Assembly: GCF_022170785.1 (NCBI RefSeq)
Contig: NZ_CP081870.1
Location: forward strand, 2,592,001-2,656,000
DNA: 64,000 bases
Reading direction: 5' to 3'
Origin: Rossellomorea marisflavi
Lineage (GTDB): Bacteria; Bacillota; Bacilli; Bacillales; Bacillaceae_B
A program made the translations under genes and the position numbers. A model generated the notes under the pieces. That model had not been told where the DNA came from. It saw only the letters and a program-made list of their open reading frames with translations, and did not search any database. Of this stretch, positions 45,796 to 55,033 are shown one piece after another (the first letter of the stretch is position 1; every line of letters starts with the position of its first letter).

Positions 45796-46812
45796 TTGAA
45801 TCGAAAACTATTTCAACCATATACGATCAAGAATGTAGAATTGAAAAACCGCATCGTCATGGCGCCGATGTGCATGTACTCTTCCCATAATGAAGACGGA
45901 AAGATTGAAAACTGGCACCGCACGCACTACACAAGCAGGGCTGTAGGAGGAGCGGGGCTGATCATACAGGAAGCTACCGCCGTCACACCTCAGGGCCGCA
46001 TCTCCCCTCAAGATCTTGGAATCTGGAGTGATGATCACCTTGATGGCCTGACGGAGCTTGTCACTCTCATGAAGGAACAAGGGGCCAAAACCGGCATCCA
46101 ACTTGCCCACGCCGGAAGGAAAGCCGTACTTGAAGGGGATATCCTCGCACCGTCCGCCATCGCCTTCAACGACGACATGAAAACGCCTGTTGCCATGACG
46201 ATCGAACAGATCAACGAAACGGTCACAGCGTTCATACATGGTGCTGAAAGAGCCAGAAAAGCCGGATTCGATGTGATTGAAATCCATGGCGCCCACGGCT
46301 ATCTCGTCAACGAGTTCCTATCCCCCCTCTCCAATAGGCGGGAAGATGAATACGGAGGGAGCGCAGAAAACCGCTACCGCTTCCTGAAGGAAATCATCGA
46401 CGGGGTCAAAACCGTATGGGACGGTCCCCTCTTCGTCCGTGTGTCGGCGAAGGATTACCATGAGGACGGCCTCGACGTGGATGATTATATCATCTTCTCC
46501 AAATGGATGAAGGAGCAGGGAGTCGACCTTATCGATGTCAGCTCCGGAGCCGTTGTTCCGGCACGGATTCCTGTCTTCCCCGGCTACCAGGTGAAACCGG
46601 CCGAACGCATCAAGCATGAGGCCGACATCGATACAGGTGCTGTTGGACTGATTACCTCGGGTCTTCAGGCAGAAGAGATCCTTCAGAATGAGCGCGCTGA
46701 TCTCATCCTTCTCGGAAGGGAGCTGCTTCGGGATCCATATTGGCCGCGTACGGCAGCAAAAGAACTCGGTCACGAGATCACCCCACCCGTTCAATATGAA
46801 CGTGGATGGTAA
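45796..46812 (+). CDS. namA: NADPH dehydrogenase NamA (YqjM, old yellow enzyme)
   Basis: 338 residues from the TTG at 45796, with GGAGGG 7 bases upstream; this is exactly the length of B. subtilis YqjM. An ATG at 45781 lies inside the ribosome site. Cys26 and Tyr28 (APMCMYSS) tune the FMN, the His pair is in EIHGAHGYL, and the C-terminal Arg finger is in QYERGW. Reduces alpha,beta-unsaturated carbonyls with NADPH. Stands after proI. Confidence 0.95.
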   Translation: MNRKLFQPYTIKNVELKNRIVMAPMCMYSSHNEDGKIENWHRTHYTSRAVGGAGLIIQEATAVTPQGRISPQDLGIWSDDHLDGLTELVTLMKEQGAKTGIQLAHAGRKAVLEGDILAPSAIAFNDDMKTPVAMTIEQINETVTAFIHGAERARKAGFDVIEIHGAHGYLVNEFLSPLSNRREDEYGGSAENRYRFLKEIIDGVKTVWDGPLFVRVSAKDYHEDGLDVDDYIIFSKWMKEQGVDLIDVSSGAVVPARIPVFPGYQVKPAERIKHEADIDTGAVGLITSGLQAEEILQNERADLILLGRELLRDPYWPRTAAKELGHEITPPVQYERGW

Positions 46813-46875
46813 GGCATACGCAAACCAAGGAGGGCATGTCATCGACATGTCCCTTCCTTTTGTCTCCGCTCACTC

Positions 46876-46915
46876 AGAAAAACCGGTTTTCCTTTGGAGG
46901 GAAGCCGGTTTTTCT
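46876..46915. terminator. Bidirectional terminator between namA and the GNAT gene
   Basis: AGAAAAACCGG and CCGGTTTTTCT arms flank an inner TTTTCC / GGAA pairing. Confidence 0.85.
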
Positions 46916-46918
46916 GGA

Positions 46919-47671
46919 TTATTCGGTGTAGATCTTTTGGATTTCATATTGAAAACCCTGATACCGGTAATTTTGCTTTTGATACATCTCCCGGGGTGTA
47001 TCTTCCCCGTCCGCTACAAGGATCACGGTGCGATCCGGATACAGCTCCATAACCTTTTGCTGCAGTCTGGAAGCTATCCCTTTTTTGCGATAATCTTCAT
47101 GAACCATGAGGCCGTCGATTTCAGCCGTCCCCTCTTTCAGGATCACGTCGACCGACCCTGCAGGATGTCCTTTGTAATAGGCGAGGAGCTGGGTAACGTG
47201 GTCATCTTCGAAATGTTGTCGGTGAACGGCCACCTTTCCTTTGGCAAATGATTCACCGTAGATCAGATCCTGTTCATATTGAAACACAAGGTAATCGTCG
47301 AGGTCGCTGATGACTTCAACCCTTATATCAGGATCTTCCTCCATCCGGGGGAAATCGTTCGGGTGGATCGCGTACAACTCTGTGAAGCTGATCTCAAATC
47401 CCTTGGACGCCAGATGATCAGACAATCCGTCAATCGGCTTTTTATTCTCAGGGAGGTGGAACTTCACATGCTTTTGTCCCCTTGCGGCATGATAGTCTTT
47501 CAAGTAATCCGCCGTTTCCCTGAATTCCTCGAGGCGGGGCGCCCGCAAAAATTCAATATAATTGCTGCTGTACCTTTCAAGGAACTCCTGGTCATGGACA
47601 TGTTTGTAAAGTTCATTTTCTTTCACTAATCGTCCATCGCGATGGATGTTTTTATAGGTGATATGCGTCAT
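46919..47671 (-). CDS. GNAT-family N-acetyltransferase
   Basis: A 250-residue protein. The C-terminal half (about 125-245) is a GNAT domain with the acetyl-CoA loop [17 protein letters not shown]; the N-terminal half looks like a degenerate second GNAT domain, a layout seen in paired acetyltransferases. Substrate unknown. It overlaps the rnz stop by 4 bases and so is coupled to it. Confidence 0.85.
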   Translation of the reverse strand: MTHITYKNIHRDGRLVKENELYKHVHDQEFLERYSSNYIEFLRAPRLEEFRETADYLKDYHAARGQKHVKFHLPENKKPIDGLSDHLASKGFEISFTELYAIHPNDFPRMEEDPDIRVEVISDLDDYLVFQYEQDLIYGESFAKGKVAVHRQHFEDDHVTQLLAYYKGHPAGSVDVILKEGTAEIDGLMVHEDYRKKGIASRLQQKVMELYPDRTVILVADGEDTPREMYQKQNYRYQGFQYEIQKIYTE

Positions 47672-48609
47672 GATTGTTCCTCCATTGATTTCCGCGGTAC
47701 GGTGAATTCCAACAGGTCATGGGCCATCATGGTTTCAGGGAAGATGACTTTTGCTTCCTGTTCCAGTTCCGGCCATGCTTCTTTCGCGTAGCGCGACGAT
47801 ATATGCGTCAGGAAGAGAGCCCTTGCCCCGGCATCACGAGCCGTAGCCGCTGCCTGTGCAGTGGTGGAGTGGAAATAATCCCTCGCCATCTTCTCCTGAT
47901 CCTTGTTAAACGTGGCTTCATGAATGAGAAGGTCTGCCGATTCAGCGAGTGCCCTTGAATTCGGACAGACCCGGGTGTCACCGAGTATGCTTACGGTGCG
48001 GCCCGGGACAGGGGGACCAAGGAAATCCGTTCCATTGATGACCCTGCCATCTTCAAGGGTCACAGTCTCACCTGCCTTCAATCGTTTGTATATCGGACCG
48101 GGTGCGACCCCTGCCTCCCTCAGACGCTCGACCTGAAGGACACCTGGTGCATCCTTCTCCGTGATCCTGAACCCGAAGGATTCAATTCCGTGATCGAGCT
48201 TTCGGGCTACAACGGTGAATTGGTCATCACTGAAAATGATCCCTTCCCCGATTTCCACCACATGGAGGGGGTAGCGAAGATGGGTCTTGCTGACGGACAG
48301 GGAAACCTCGATGAACGATTTGATCCCTGTCGGTCCGTAAACCGTGAGGGGGCTCTCCCCTCCTTGGAAAGACCTGCTGCCTAGGAAGCCCGGGAGCCCG
48401 AATATATGATCACCGTGCAAATGCGAGATGAAGATCTTTTCGATCCTTCTCGGCCTGATATTCGTATGTAAGATTTGATGCTGTGTAGCTTCTCCACAAT
48501 CAAAAAGCCAGATTGCGCCCCTTTCTTCCAATAGCTTAAGGGCAACGCTTGATACATTACGGAATTTGGCGGGCACACCTGCACCCGTCCCTAGAAATTG
48601 CACATCCAC
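47668..48609 (-). CDS. rnz: Ribonuclease Z
   Basis: About 313 residues from the GTG at 48609 (GAGGTG 6 bases upstream), close to the B. subtilis length of 307. Zinc site [11 protein letters not shown], other ligands in SILGDTR and HEATFN, and the exosite-type loop [17 protein letters not shown]. Cuts the 3' trailer of tRNA precursors without encoded CCA. The long in-frame stretch before 48609 has no ribosome site. Confidence 0.94.
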   Translation of the reverse strand: MDVQFLGTGAGVPAKFRNVSSVALKLLEERGAIWLFDCGEATQHQILHTNIRPRRIEKIFISHLHGDHIFGLPGFLGSRSFQGGESPLTVYGPTGIKSFIEVSLSVSKTHLRYPLHVVEIGEGIIFSDDQFTVVARKLDHGIESFGFRITEKDAPGVLQVERLREAGVAPGPIYKRLKAGETVTLEDGRVINGTDFLGPPVPGRTVSILGDTRVCPNSRALAESADLLIHEATFNKDQEKMARDYFHSTTAQAAATARDAGARALFLTHISSRYAKEAWPELEQEAKVIFPETMMAHDLLEFTVPRKSMEEQS

Positions 48610-48758
48610 GTTCTTCACCTCTATGTATTCTGTCCTTTCATCATAGCACATCTTTCCCTGTCCTTTTAGTAGTGGATATCGGAAAAGATCCAATCTTTCA
48701 TACTTTTATCAAATTGAGCCATTCTAATCAAAGGAGCTCCTGCAGTCAGGCAAAAGAC

Positions 48759-48787
48759 TTGCTTAATGAAGAATTAGTTTTTACAAT
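48759..48787 (+). promoter_or_regulatory. Probable SigA promoter of zwf
   Basis: TTGCTT, 17 bases, TACAAT, about 65 bases before the start codon. Confidence 0.6.
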
Positions 48788-48815
48788 GAAATCATTGTAC
48801 AAAAGAGGAAGTACC

Positions 48816-48842
48816 ATGCCGGATTTACCGGCAAAAAGATAA
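48816..48842 (+). other. Possible eight-codon leader peptide before zwf
   Basis: ATG with AGAGGAAG 4 bases upstream opens MPDLPAKR and stops 9 bases before the zwf start. It overlaps a GCCGG / CCGGC hairpin. Whether it is translated is unknown. Confidence 0.3.
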
Positions 48843-48851
48843 AGTGAGGTC

Positions 48852-50354
48852 ATGACATTGAATAATCAGCAAACACCATCTTCTCTCATTACGATTTTCG
48901 GGGCGACTGGTGATCTAGCCAAGAGGAAATTATATCCATCCCTTTATCATTTATTTACAAAAGGAAAGATCTCCAAGCACTTTGCCGTCATCGGCATCGG
49001 GCGTAGGGAATGGTCGAACGAAACCTTCCAGGAGCACGTAAGAACCTCTGTACATAACGCAATCGGAAGTAATGAAAACATAGAAGAGTTTGTATCCCAT
49101 TTTTATTATCAGGCTCATGATGTATCAAGCGATGAATCCTACAGGGAATTGAAAACCCTCTCGGATCAGCTGGATGAACAGTATCAGCTTGAAGGAAATC
49201 GCATCTTCTATCTCGCCATGGCACCTGAATTCTTCGGTACCATCACGGAGCAGCTCAAGAAGCAAGGCGTTACGGATGCAAAAGGTTTCCAACGACTTGT
49301 GATCGAGAAACCATTCGGTCACGATCTTCCGTCTGCTGAAGCACTGAATAAACAGATCCGCGAATCCTTCTCTGAAGACCAGATCTATCGCATCGATCAT
49401 TATCTCGGTAAGGAAATGGTTCAAAATATCGAAGTTATCCGTTTCGCCAATGCCATGTTCGAACCACTCTGGAATAACCGCTACATCTCAAACATCCAAG
49501 TCACTTCTTCGGAAGAGCTAGGGGTGGAGGATCGCGGCCGGTACTACGAGAAAAGTGGAGCGCTCCGAGACATGGTGCAGAATCACTTGATCCAGATGGT
49601 GGCCCTCCTTGCCATGGAACCGCCAATCAAGCTGACTACCGATGAGATCCGCAGCGAGAAGGTCCGCGTTCTTCGCTCCCTACGTCCTATAGAAGGCGAA
49701 GAAGTGAAAGACTACTTCGTACGCGGTCAGTACGGACCAGGGAAAATGCACGAACAAGCTGTACCGGGCTACCGGGAAGCAGACAATGTGGATGATGAGT
49801 CCAACACGGAAACATTCGTGGCAGGTAAACTGATGATCGATAACTTCCGCTGGGCAGGTGTGCCATTCTATATCAGAACGGGCAAGCGCATGGAAACAAA
49901 ATCGACGAAAATCGTCGTACAATTCAAAGATATCCCGATGAATCTTTACTACAATCCAGGGAAACCACTTGCGCCGAACCTTTTGGTGATCCATATTCAA
50001 CCTGAAGAGGGCATCACCCTTCACCTCAACGTTAAGAAAACCGGTCAGGATATTGAAACGACTCCTGTCAAATTGAATTTTGCCAACCACGACTTGGATG
50101 GCATCAATACACCGGAAGCTTACGAAAAATTACTTCATGACTGCCTGAGGGGCGATGCGACGAACTTCACCCTATGGGACGAAGTGAAATTGTCCTGGGC
50201 ATTTGTTGACAAGATCTCTGAAATTTGGGAATCTACTCAACAGGAAGACTTTCCTAACTACCCTGCCGGCTCCATGGGTCCAAAAGCAGCAGACGAGCTA
50301 TTGGACAAAGATGGTTTCAACTGGTGGCCGATAGGGAAACTTGATGTAGAATAA
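48852..50354 (+). CDS. zwf: Glucose-6-phosphate 1-dehydrogenase
   Basis: A 500-residue enzyme of the oxidative pentose phosphate path. NADP fold FGATGDLAKRKLYPSLY, the catalytic stretch RIDHYLGKEMVQN, and the EKP motif VIEKPFGHD. The ATG at 48852 is used here; a TTG at 48858 has better spacing to GTGAGG. B. subtilis has gndA next to zwf on the other strand; here it is absent. Neighbours: rnz divergent, a cyclase gene 27 bases on. Confidence 0.96.
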   Translation: MTLNNQQTPSSLITIFGATGDLAKRKLYPSLYHLFTKGKISKHFAVIGIGRREWSNETFQEHVRTSVHNAIGSNENIEEFVSHFYYQAHDVSSDESYRELKTLSDQLDEQYQLEGNRIFYLAMAPEFFGTITEQLKKQGVTDAKGFQRLVIEKPFGHDLPSAEALNKQIRESFSEDQIYRIDHYLGKEMVQNIEVIRFANAMFEPLWNNRYISNIQVTSSEELGVEDRGRYYEKSGALRDMVQNHLIQMVALLAMEPPIKLTTDEIRSEKVRVLRSLRPIEGEEVKDYFVRGQYGPGKMHEQAVPGYREADNVDDESNTETFVAGKLMIDNFRWAGVPFYIRTGKRMETKSTKIVVQFKDIPMNLYYNPGKPLAPNLLVIHIQPEEGITLHLNVKKTGQDIETTPVKLNFANHDLDGINTPEAYEKLLHDCLRGDATNFTLWDEVKLSWAFVDKISEIWESTQQEDFPNYPAGSMGPKAADELLDKDGFNWWPIGKLDVE

Positions 50355-50381
50355 CAAAGATACTTGAAGGGTGAGGAAACA

Positions 50382-51002
50382 ATGAAGATCTATGACGTAA
50401 CTGCTCCAATCCACAGCGATATGCCGGTATATAAAAACAAGCCGGAGAAAAAGCCGTCCATCAAGACCGATACAAACGGACACGTAACGGAATCACGCAT
50501 CTCCATCGACCTACATACCGGTACACATGTTGATGCTCCCCTCCATATGTTCAACGAAGGGGAAACAATCGAAACGATCGATATCAAACAGCTCGTCAGA
50601 CCGGTGAAAGTATTCGATTTGACAGATGCAGAAGAAAATATTTCGTACGAGGATATCAAGGACCTCGCCATCGAAGAAAATGATTTTGTCATCTTCAAGA
50701 CGAAGAACTCATGGGATGAAGAGTTCAACTTTGAATTCATCTATGTAGCAGCAGATGCCGCCAAGCACCTTGCAGAGAAGAAGATTGCAGGTGTCGCCAT
50801 CGATGCGCTCGGCATCGAACGTGCCCAGGAAGGTCATCCGACTCACCGCACATTGATGGGGAATGGAGTGATCATCATGGAAGGTCTCCGACTCAAAGAC
50901 ATTGAAGCGGGCCAATACTTCATGGTTGCAGCTCCCCTCAACGTACAGAAAACCGATGCTTCTCCTGCAAGGGTCCTCTTGTTTGATGAAATGATCGGAT
51001 AA
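50382..51002 (+). CDS. Cyclase-family protein (kynurenine formamidase-like)
   Basis: 206 residues from the ATG at 50382 (GGTGAGG 5-6 bases upstream). Metal motif DLHTGTHVDAPLHM, with the initial SDMPVYKNKPEKKPS and a late AIDALGIERAQEG region. Members are metal-dependent amidohydrolases such as arylformamidases, but substrate is not set by sequence. Follows zwf and probably shares its transcript, ending at a strong terminator. Confidence 0.88.
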   Translation: MKIYDVTAPIHSDMPVYKNKPEKKPSIKTDTNGHVTESRISIDLHTGTHVDAPLHMFNEGETIETIDIKQLVRPVKVFDLTDAEENISYEDIKDLAIEENDFVIFKTKNSWDEEFNFEFIYVAADAAKHLAEKKIAGVAIDALGIERAQEGHPTHRTLMGNGVIIMEGLRLKDIEAGQYFMVAAPLNVQKTDASPARVLLFDEMIG

Positions 51003-51012
51003 GCAAAACACT

Positions 51013-51051
51013 AAAAAAGGTACCAAATCCATCAGATTTGGTACCTTTTTT
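51013..51051 (+). terminator. Terminator of zwf-cyclase
   Basis: AAAAAAGGTACCAAATC pairs with GATTTGGTACCTTTTTT around a 5-base loop. Confidence 0.95.
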
Positions 51052-51061
51052 GTATAAATCA

Positions 51062-51298
51062 TTATTCAAATATATAGTAACCCACACATAACATGCATAG
51101 GGCTAAACTAATCAGTATTAAAAAAAGCTTTCTTATATACCACGGAAACAGATGAATCACATACATGATGATTTCCCCTATAATACTCCCGGAATCGGCA
51201 TTTGACAATTCACTTTGATAAAACTCTTTACTCTTGACTGAGAAAAAAATCAGGCTTAGAAAAGAGAAAGCTGCTAATACCATCATTAGAATATCCAT
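51062..51298 (-). CDS. Small membrane protein of unknown function
   Basis: 78 residues from the ATG at 51298 (GAGGAG 5 bases upstream); an in-frame ATG at 51322 is less likely. Helices at about 4-22 and 53-76, with a 30-residue loop between them, KSKEFYQSELSNADSGS. No family recognised. It stands alone, converging on the cyclase gene. The stretch 51299-51556 upstream is AT-rich and I see nothing else in it. Confidence 0.6.
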   Translation of the reverse strand: MDILMMVLAAFSFLSLIFFSVKSKEFYQSELSNADSGSIIGEIIMYVIHLFPWYIRKLFLILISLALCMLCVGYYIFE

Positions 51299-51556
51299 AT
51301 AGACTCCTCTGTCACCCCTCATTTCACCTGACGATAGCCCGTGTGGTTGTGCGATTCGTTAACAACACACGAACAAGCTCATATTATCATACTAAATTTT
51401 AGCTTAGTGATAAAGGCAAAAGAAAAAACGTTGTGACAACAAGATACTGGAAGTTCCACTCTCCATTTTTGATGGACTGCATGATGGAATCCTTCCTTTC
51501 CTGCTATGTTCCAAGCCTATCATCATATCTTAAGAGAAATGCGTTGTACTAAAGCA

Positions 51557-51588
51557 AAGGGTTCAAATCATATGCGATTTGAACCCTT
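51557..51588 (-). terminator. Terminator of the dinB unit
   Basis: AAGGGTTCAAATC pairs with GATTTGAACCCTT over 13 bases. Confidence 0.9.
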
Positions 51589-51599
51589 ATAAGTTGCCC

Positions 51600-52862
51600 T
51601 TACTCCCTCAGAAAATCCTTATTAAAGCTTGTGTCGGTTCTCGTGTCGGTTTTCGTGTCGGTCCGGGAACCTTTGCTCCCCTTGATGCCCCTTGCAATGG
51701 AATCTTTTCCGTACTTGTCCTGGAGATCGGAAACGACTTTATACAGAGGCTCTTTTTCTGCTTCCTTTTTGTAGGAGAAAAGGTCAAGCTGTTCCGTTGC
51801 TTCGCTCTTTTCCACCACGTCCTGGGCTGTTACCCCCAGGAGCCTCACGGGTTCCCCGTTCCAATGTTTCATGAACAAGGCCTTTGCCACTGTGAAGATA
51901 TCCTCTTTCTTCCCTACCGGGTTCTCAAGTTTCCGGCTCCTGGTGATGGACTTCCTGAACTTGTCCTTGATCATCACCTGAATCGTCATCCCGAGGACAT
52001 CCTTCTGATGGAGCCTTGAGGCGACTTTCTCACTGAGTTGCAAGATCACGGCCAACAGATCGTGTTGATTGGTGGTATCTTTCGGAAGCGTAGTGGAGTT
52101 CCCCACACTTTTATAATCATAGATTGAATCGGGGTCGACGATCCGCCTGTCGATCCCATTGGCTTTTTCCTTGAGCCGAAGCCCGTTGATCCCGAGGCGG
52201 GACTTCAGTTGAATATCGTTGGCGAAGGCGAGGTCCCTGCAGGTCTCGATCCCCATCCCGTTCAACTTCAATGCTGTTTTCTCTCCGATCCCGTGCATGT
52301 CAATGACCGGAAGCGGCCAGATTTTCGCGGGTAGATCACGCTTTCTCAGGACCGTGATACCCATAGGCTTCTTCATATCCGAAGCCGTCTTGGCCAGAAA
52401 CTTATTAGGGGCGACACCGATACTGCAGGGAAGATCCAGTTGAGAAAGGATCTGTGATTGGATCTGACCGGCAATTTCTACCGGTGAACCCAGTTCAAAC
52501 GAATCGGTGATATCCACATATCCCTCATCGATGGAAACGGGCTCCACGAGCTCAGAATACTGCCTTAAAATATCAAACATGCCTTTGGAGGCAGATCGGT
52601 AGCGCTCGAAATTCGGACGCATGACAATCAGCTCCGGACAGAGTCTTTTCGCCTCCCAGACGGGCATGGTGGTTTTTACACCGAAGCCCCTCGCCTCATA
52701 GCTGCAGGTGACGACGATCCCCCTCCGTTCCTCGGGGTTCCCGGCTATGGCCAGCGGCTTCCCTTTCAGGGTTGGGTCATATGCCATCTCCACGGATGCA
52801 TAGAAGCTGTTCATATCAACATGGAGGATTACCCGTCCATTTTTAGGATAAAAATTTTTCAT
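51600..52862 (-). CDS. dinB: DNA polymerase IV (DinB, PolY1 type)
   Basis: A 420-residue Y-family polymerase. Palm acids in ILHVDMNSFYASVEM and VSIDEGYVDI; HhH near IDMHGIGEKTALKL; little finger at about 245-360. The clamp-binding motif is EQLDLFSY at about 365. The C-terminal tail carries a TDT repeat (TDTKTDTRTDT). Error-prone bypass synthesis. No LexA box was found near its start, unlike the uvrX-type gene. A CheW-like gene lies 15 bases upstream. Confidence 0.95.
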   Translation of the reverse strand: MKNFYPKNGRVILHVDMNSFYASVEMAYDPTLKGKPLAIAGNPEERRGIVVTCSYEARGFGVKTTMPVWEAKRLCPELIVMRPNFERYRSASKGMFDILRQYSELVEPVSIDEGYVDITDSFELGSPVEIAGQIQSQILSQLDLPCSIGVAPNKFLAKTASDMKKPMGITVLRKRDLPAKIWPLPVIDMHGIGEKTALKLNGMGIETCRDLAFANDIQLKSRLGINGLRLKEKANGIDRRIVDPDSIYDYKSVGNSTTLPKDTTNQHDLLAVILQLSEKVASRLHQKDVLGMTIQVMIKDKFRKSITRSRKLENPVGKKEDIFTVAKALFMKHWNGEPVRLLGVTAQDVVEKSEATEQLDLFSYKKEAEKEPLYKVVSDLQDKYGKDSIARGIKGSKGSRTDTKTDTRTDTSFNKDFLRE

Positions 52863-52877
52863 ACGATCGCGTCTTTC

Positions 52878-53345
52878 TTAGTTGGATTGCACTTCTTGTT
52901 CCGTGACATAAGTTTGGATTTCAGTAATGCCCTTCAGTCCGGCCACCAATCGATCGGGATCGATCTGGGTGAGCATGCGATCCTCGAGATTGATGATGCC
53001 GGAGAAGTAGTCAGCCTTCCCGTATGCAAGCAAACCGACCTGAGTGAGGGCCGCATCGGAAAACTCGAGGATTTCCTTGGCTTCTTTCACAAGGAGGCCA
53101 ATCGTCATGATTTCACTCTTCACCACGATAAGAAACGCATCGGTTCGGTCGAGTGATGAAGAATAAAGGATTTCTGCAAGATCAAAGACAGGAATGAGTT
53201 CACCCCTTACCTTTGTAACCCCAAGCACAAATGATGGGAGATGGGGAATCGGGTTGATTCCCTCGGATTTTTCAATAGAAACAATGGTATCAACGGGAAG
53301 GGCATACTCTTCCTTCCCTGCGTGAAAAACAATGACTTTAGCCAT
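52878..53345 (-). CDS. CheW-like domain protein
   Basis: A 155-residue protein with one CheW-like domain at about 2-140: EYALPVDTIVSIEKSEGI, LGVTKVRGELIPVFDL and LLVKEAKEILEFSD. CheW couples receptors to the CheA kinase. No other chemotaxis gene lies in the window, so its partner is unknown. Placed 15 bases upstream of dinB and probably transcribed with it. Confidence 0.88.
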   Translation of the reverse strand: MAKVIVFHAGKEEYALPVDTIVSIEKSEGINPIPHLPSFVLGVTKVRGELIPVFDLAEILYSSSLDRTDAFLIVVKSEIMTIGLLVKEAKEILEFSDAALTQVGLLAYGKADYFSGIINLEDRMLTQIDPDRLVAGLKGITEIQTYVTEQEVQSN

Positions 53346-53486
53346 GAACTGACTCTCCTCTCCGTCCGTCTTTTGACCTGGACGCTCGTCTTCCTTTTAA
53401 TGTACCATAGATTGCCATGTAAGGGGAGTCAGAACAAAAGGTCCACCAGCAAGCGCGCTGATGAACCTTTTTCTTTGGAGCCGGTA

Positions 53487-54614
53487 TTATTTAGAAGATG
53501 CTGCTTCTTCCACGATGGCAATGACCATCTCAGCCAATTTGTACAGCTCTTCAACAGGCATTCTTTCATTTTTCGTGTGGATTTCTTCATATCCCACAGC
53601 TAGATTGACCGTCGGGATGCCGAAGCCTGCGATGACGTTCGCATCACTGCCCCCGCCACTTGTTTGAAGCTCACTCGGGCGCCCCACTTTTGCTACGGCA
53701 CGTTTTGCCACTTCTACGACTTCATCCCCATCGGAGAACTTGAATCCTGGATACATGACTTCAATCTCCACTTCCGCTTTGCCACCCATTTCGTCGGCTG
53801 CTGCATGGAATGCATCTTTCATTTTTTCTACTTGCGCTTCCATTTTTTCAGGAACAAGGGAACGTGCTTCTGCCAAGATATCGACTTGCTCGCAAACGAT
53901 ATTCGTTGCCTTTCCGCCTTCGAAGCGTCCGATATTCGCCGTCGTTTCTTCATCGATACGACCGAGCGGCATCTTCGAGATGGCTTTTGAAGCGATGGTG
54001 ATGGCGGATACGCCTTTTTCAGGAGCAACCCCGGCGTGTGCTGTAATGCCGTAAATCGTCGCTTTCACTTTCGCCTGGGTTGGCGCAGCCACGATGATAT
54101 TCCCGACTTTCCCATCGCTGTCAAGGGCAAAGCCATACTTCGCCTTCACGAGTGAAGAGTCGAGGGCTTTAGCTCCGACAAGGCCCGATTCTTCCCCTGC
54201 CGTGATGATGAACTGGATGTCACCGTGCTCGATGTTGTTTTCTTTCAACACTCTTACGACTTCGAGCATGGTAGCAAGACCAGTCTTATCATCGGCCCCA
54301 AGGATTGTCGTACCATCCGAATAGATATAGCCATCTTCCTTCAGTTCAGGCTTGACACCCTTAGCAGGAACGACAGTATCCATATGGGAAGTGAAGTAGA
54401 TCGTGTCCGCACCTTCCTTTGTTCCTTTGAGGTTGCAGATCAAGTTACCGGCACCGTGTCCCGTTACACCTGTCGTATCATCCTCGAACACATCCACACC
54501 AAGTTCGGTGAATTTTGCGGTCAATACTTTCGCAATCTCCGCTTCGTCCTTTGTTTCAGAATCGATCTGGACCAATTCCATGAATTCATTCAATAAACGC
54601 TCTTGATTGATCAT
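53487..54614 (-). CDS. yqjE: M20-family peptidase, YqjE homologue (PepT-like)
   Basis: A 375-residue zinc aminopeptidase-like enzyme. Metal-site stretches TSHMDTVVPAKGVK, ILGADDKTGLATMLE and ITAGEESGLVGAKAL, with the dimer-domain His in ITAHAGVAPEKG and a C-terminal SGGGSDANVIAGFG. Substrate not known; relatives are tripeptidases. Start has GGAGG 7-8 bases upstream. The next 420 bases upstream hold the repeat array. Confidence 0.92.
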   Translation of the reverse strand: MINQERLLNEFMELVQIDSETKDEAEIAKVLTAKFTELGVDVFEDDTTGVTGHGAGNLICNLKGTKEGADTIYFTSHMDTVVPAKGVKPELKEDGYIYSDGTTILGADDKTGLATMLEVVRVLKENNIEHGDIQFIITAGEESGLVGAKALDSSLVKAKYGFALDSDGKVGNIIVAAPTQAKVKATIYGITAHAGVAPEKGVSAITIASKAISKMPLGRIDEETTANIGRFEGGKATNIVCEQVDILAEARSLVPEKMEAQVEKMKDAFHAAADEMGGKAEVEIEVMYPGFKFSDGDEVVEVAKRAVAKVGRPSELQTSGGGSDANVIAGFGIPTVNLAVGYEEIHTKNERMPVEELYKLAEMVIAIVEEAASSK

Positions 54615-54761
54615 ATTCGTACCTCCAACATTATGTAATCACTCTACTAGTATAGCGCTAATACCCCGGCGTCACAAATAGAGTGCTTTCATGCAGGCCG
54701 GAACTTTCCCCATTTGAGCGGATGGTGGCAGGATAACCTCTTTGATTGTCGGAATAGGGAA

Positions 54762-54780
54762 AGCCGCTTACGCTTTTCTT
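54762..54780 (-). repeat. Truncated end of a repeat unit
   Basis: AAGCCGCTTACGCTTTTCTT equals the closing end of the next units and stands just before the first full unit, like a stump. The rest of 54615-54761 shows nothing I can name. Confidence 0.55.
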
Positions 54781-54784
54781 TCTG

Positions 54785-54904
54785 TCTAGCTCCGGCGGCT
54801 TGAGGCTCGAGGTCATAAGTCTAATCACTCAAAAAGGCACAGAACGCCTTTCCGAGTGATCCGCCTTATGCTTGTCGCCTCAGTTCGAGCCGACTACGCT
54901 TTTC
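54785..54904 (-). repeat. Dispersed structured repeat, copy F (inverted)
   Basis: Reads TCTAGCTCCGGCGGCTTGAGG at the left and ends GCCGACTACGCTTTT. The inner arms AATCACTCAAAAAGGC and GCCTTTCCGAGTGATC pair; sequence differs from copies A-D but the pairing is kept. Confidence 0.88.
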
Positions 54905-54910
54905 TTTCTG

Positions 54911-55030
54911 TCTAGCTCCGGCGGGGTGACCCTCGAGGTCATAAGTCATTCGACCCAAAAAGGCACAGAACGCCTTTGTGGGTTGAATAACTTATGCTTG
55001 TCGGGTCAGCCCTCCCCGCCTACGCTTTTC
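54911..55030 (-). repeat. Dispersed structured repeat, copy G (inverted)
   Basis: Inner arms TTCGACCCAAAAAGGC and GCCTTTGTGGGTTGAA. The outer arm is GGGGTGACC against GGGTCAGCCCTCCCC, changed on both sides relative to copy F. It ends 3 bases before the yqjD stop codon. Confidence 0.88.
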
Positions 55031-55033
55031 TTG

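Noticed and set aside
51299..51556. Gene or RNA in the gap upstream of the small membrane protein
   Set aside because: AT-rich with no start signal, no conserved RNA motif and no repeat; left as empty.
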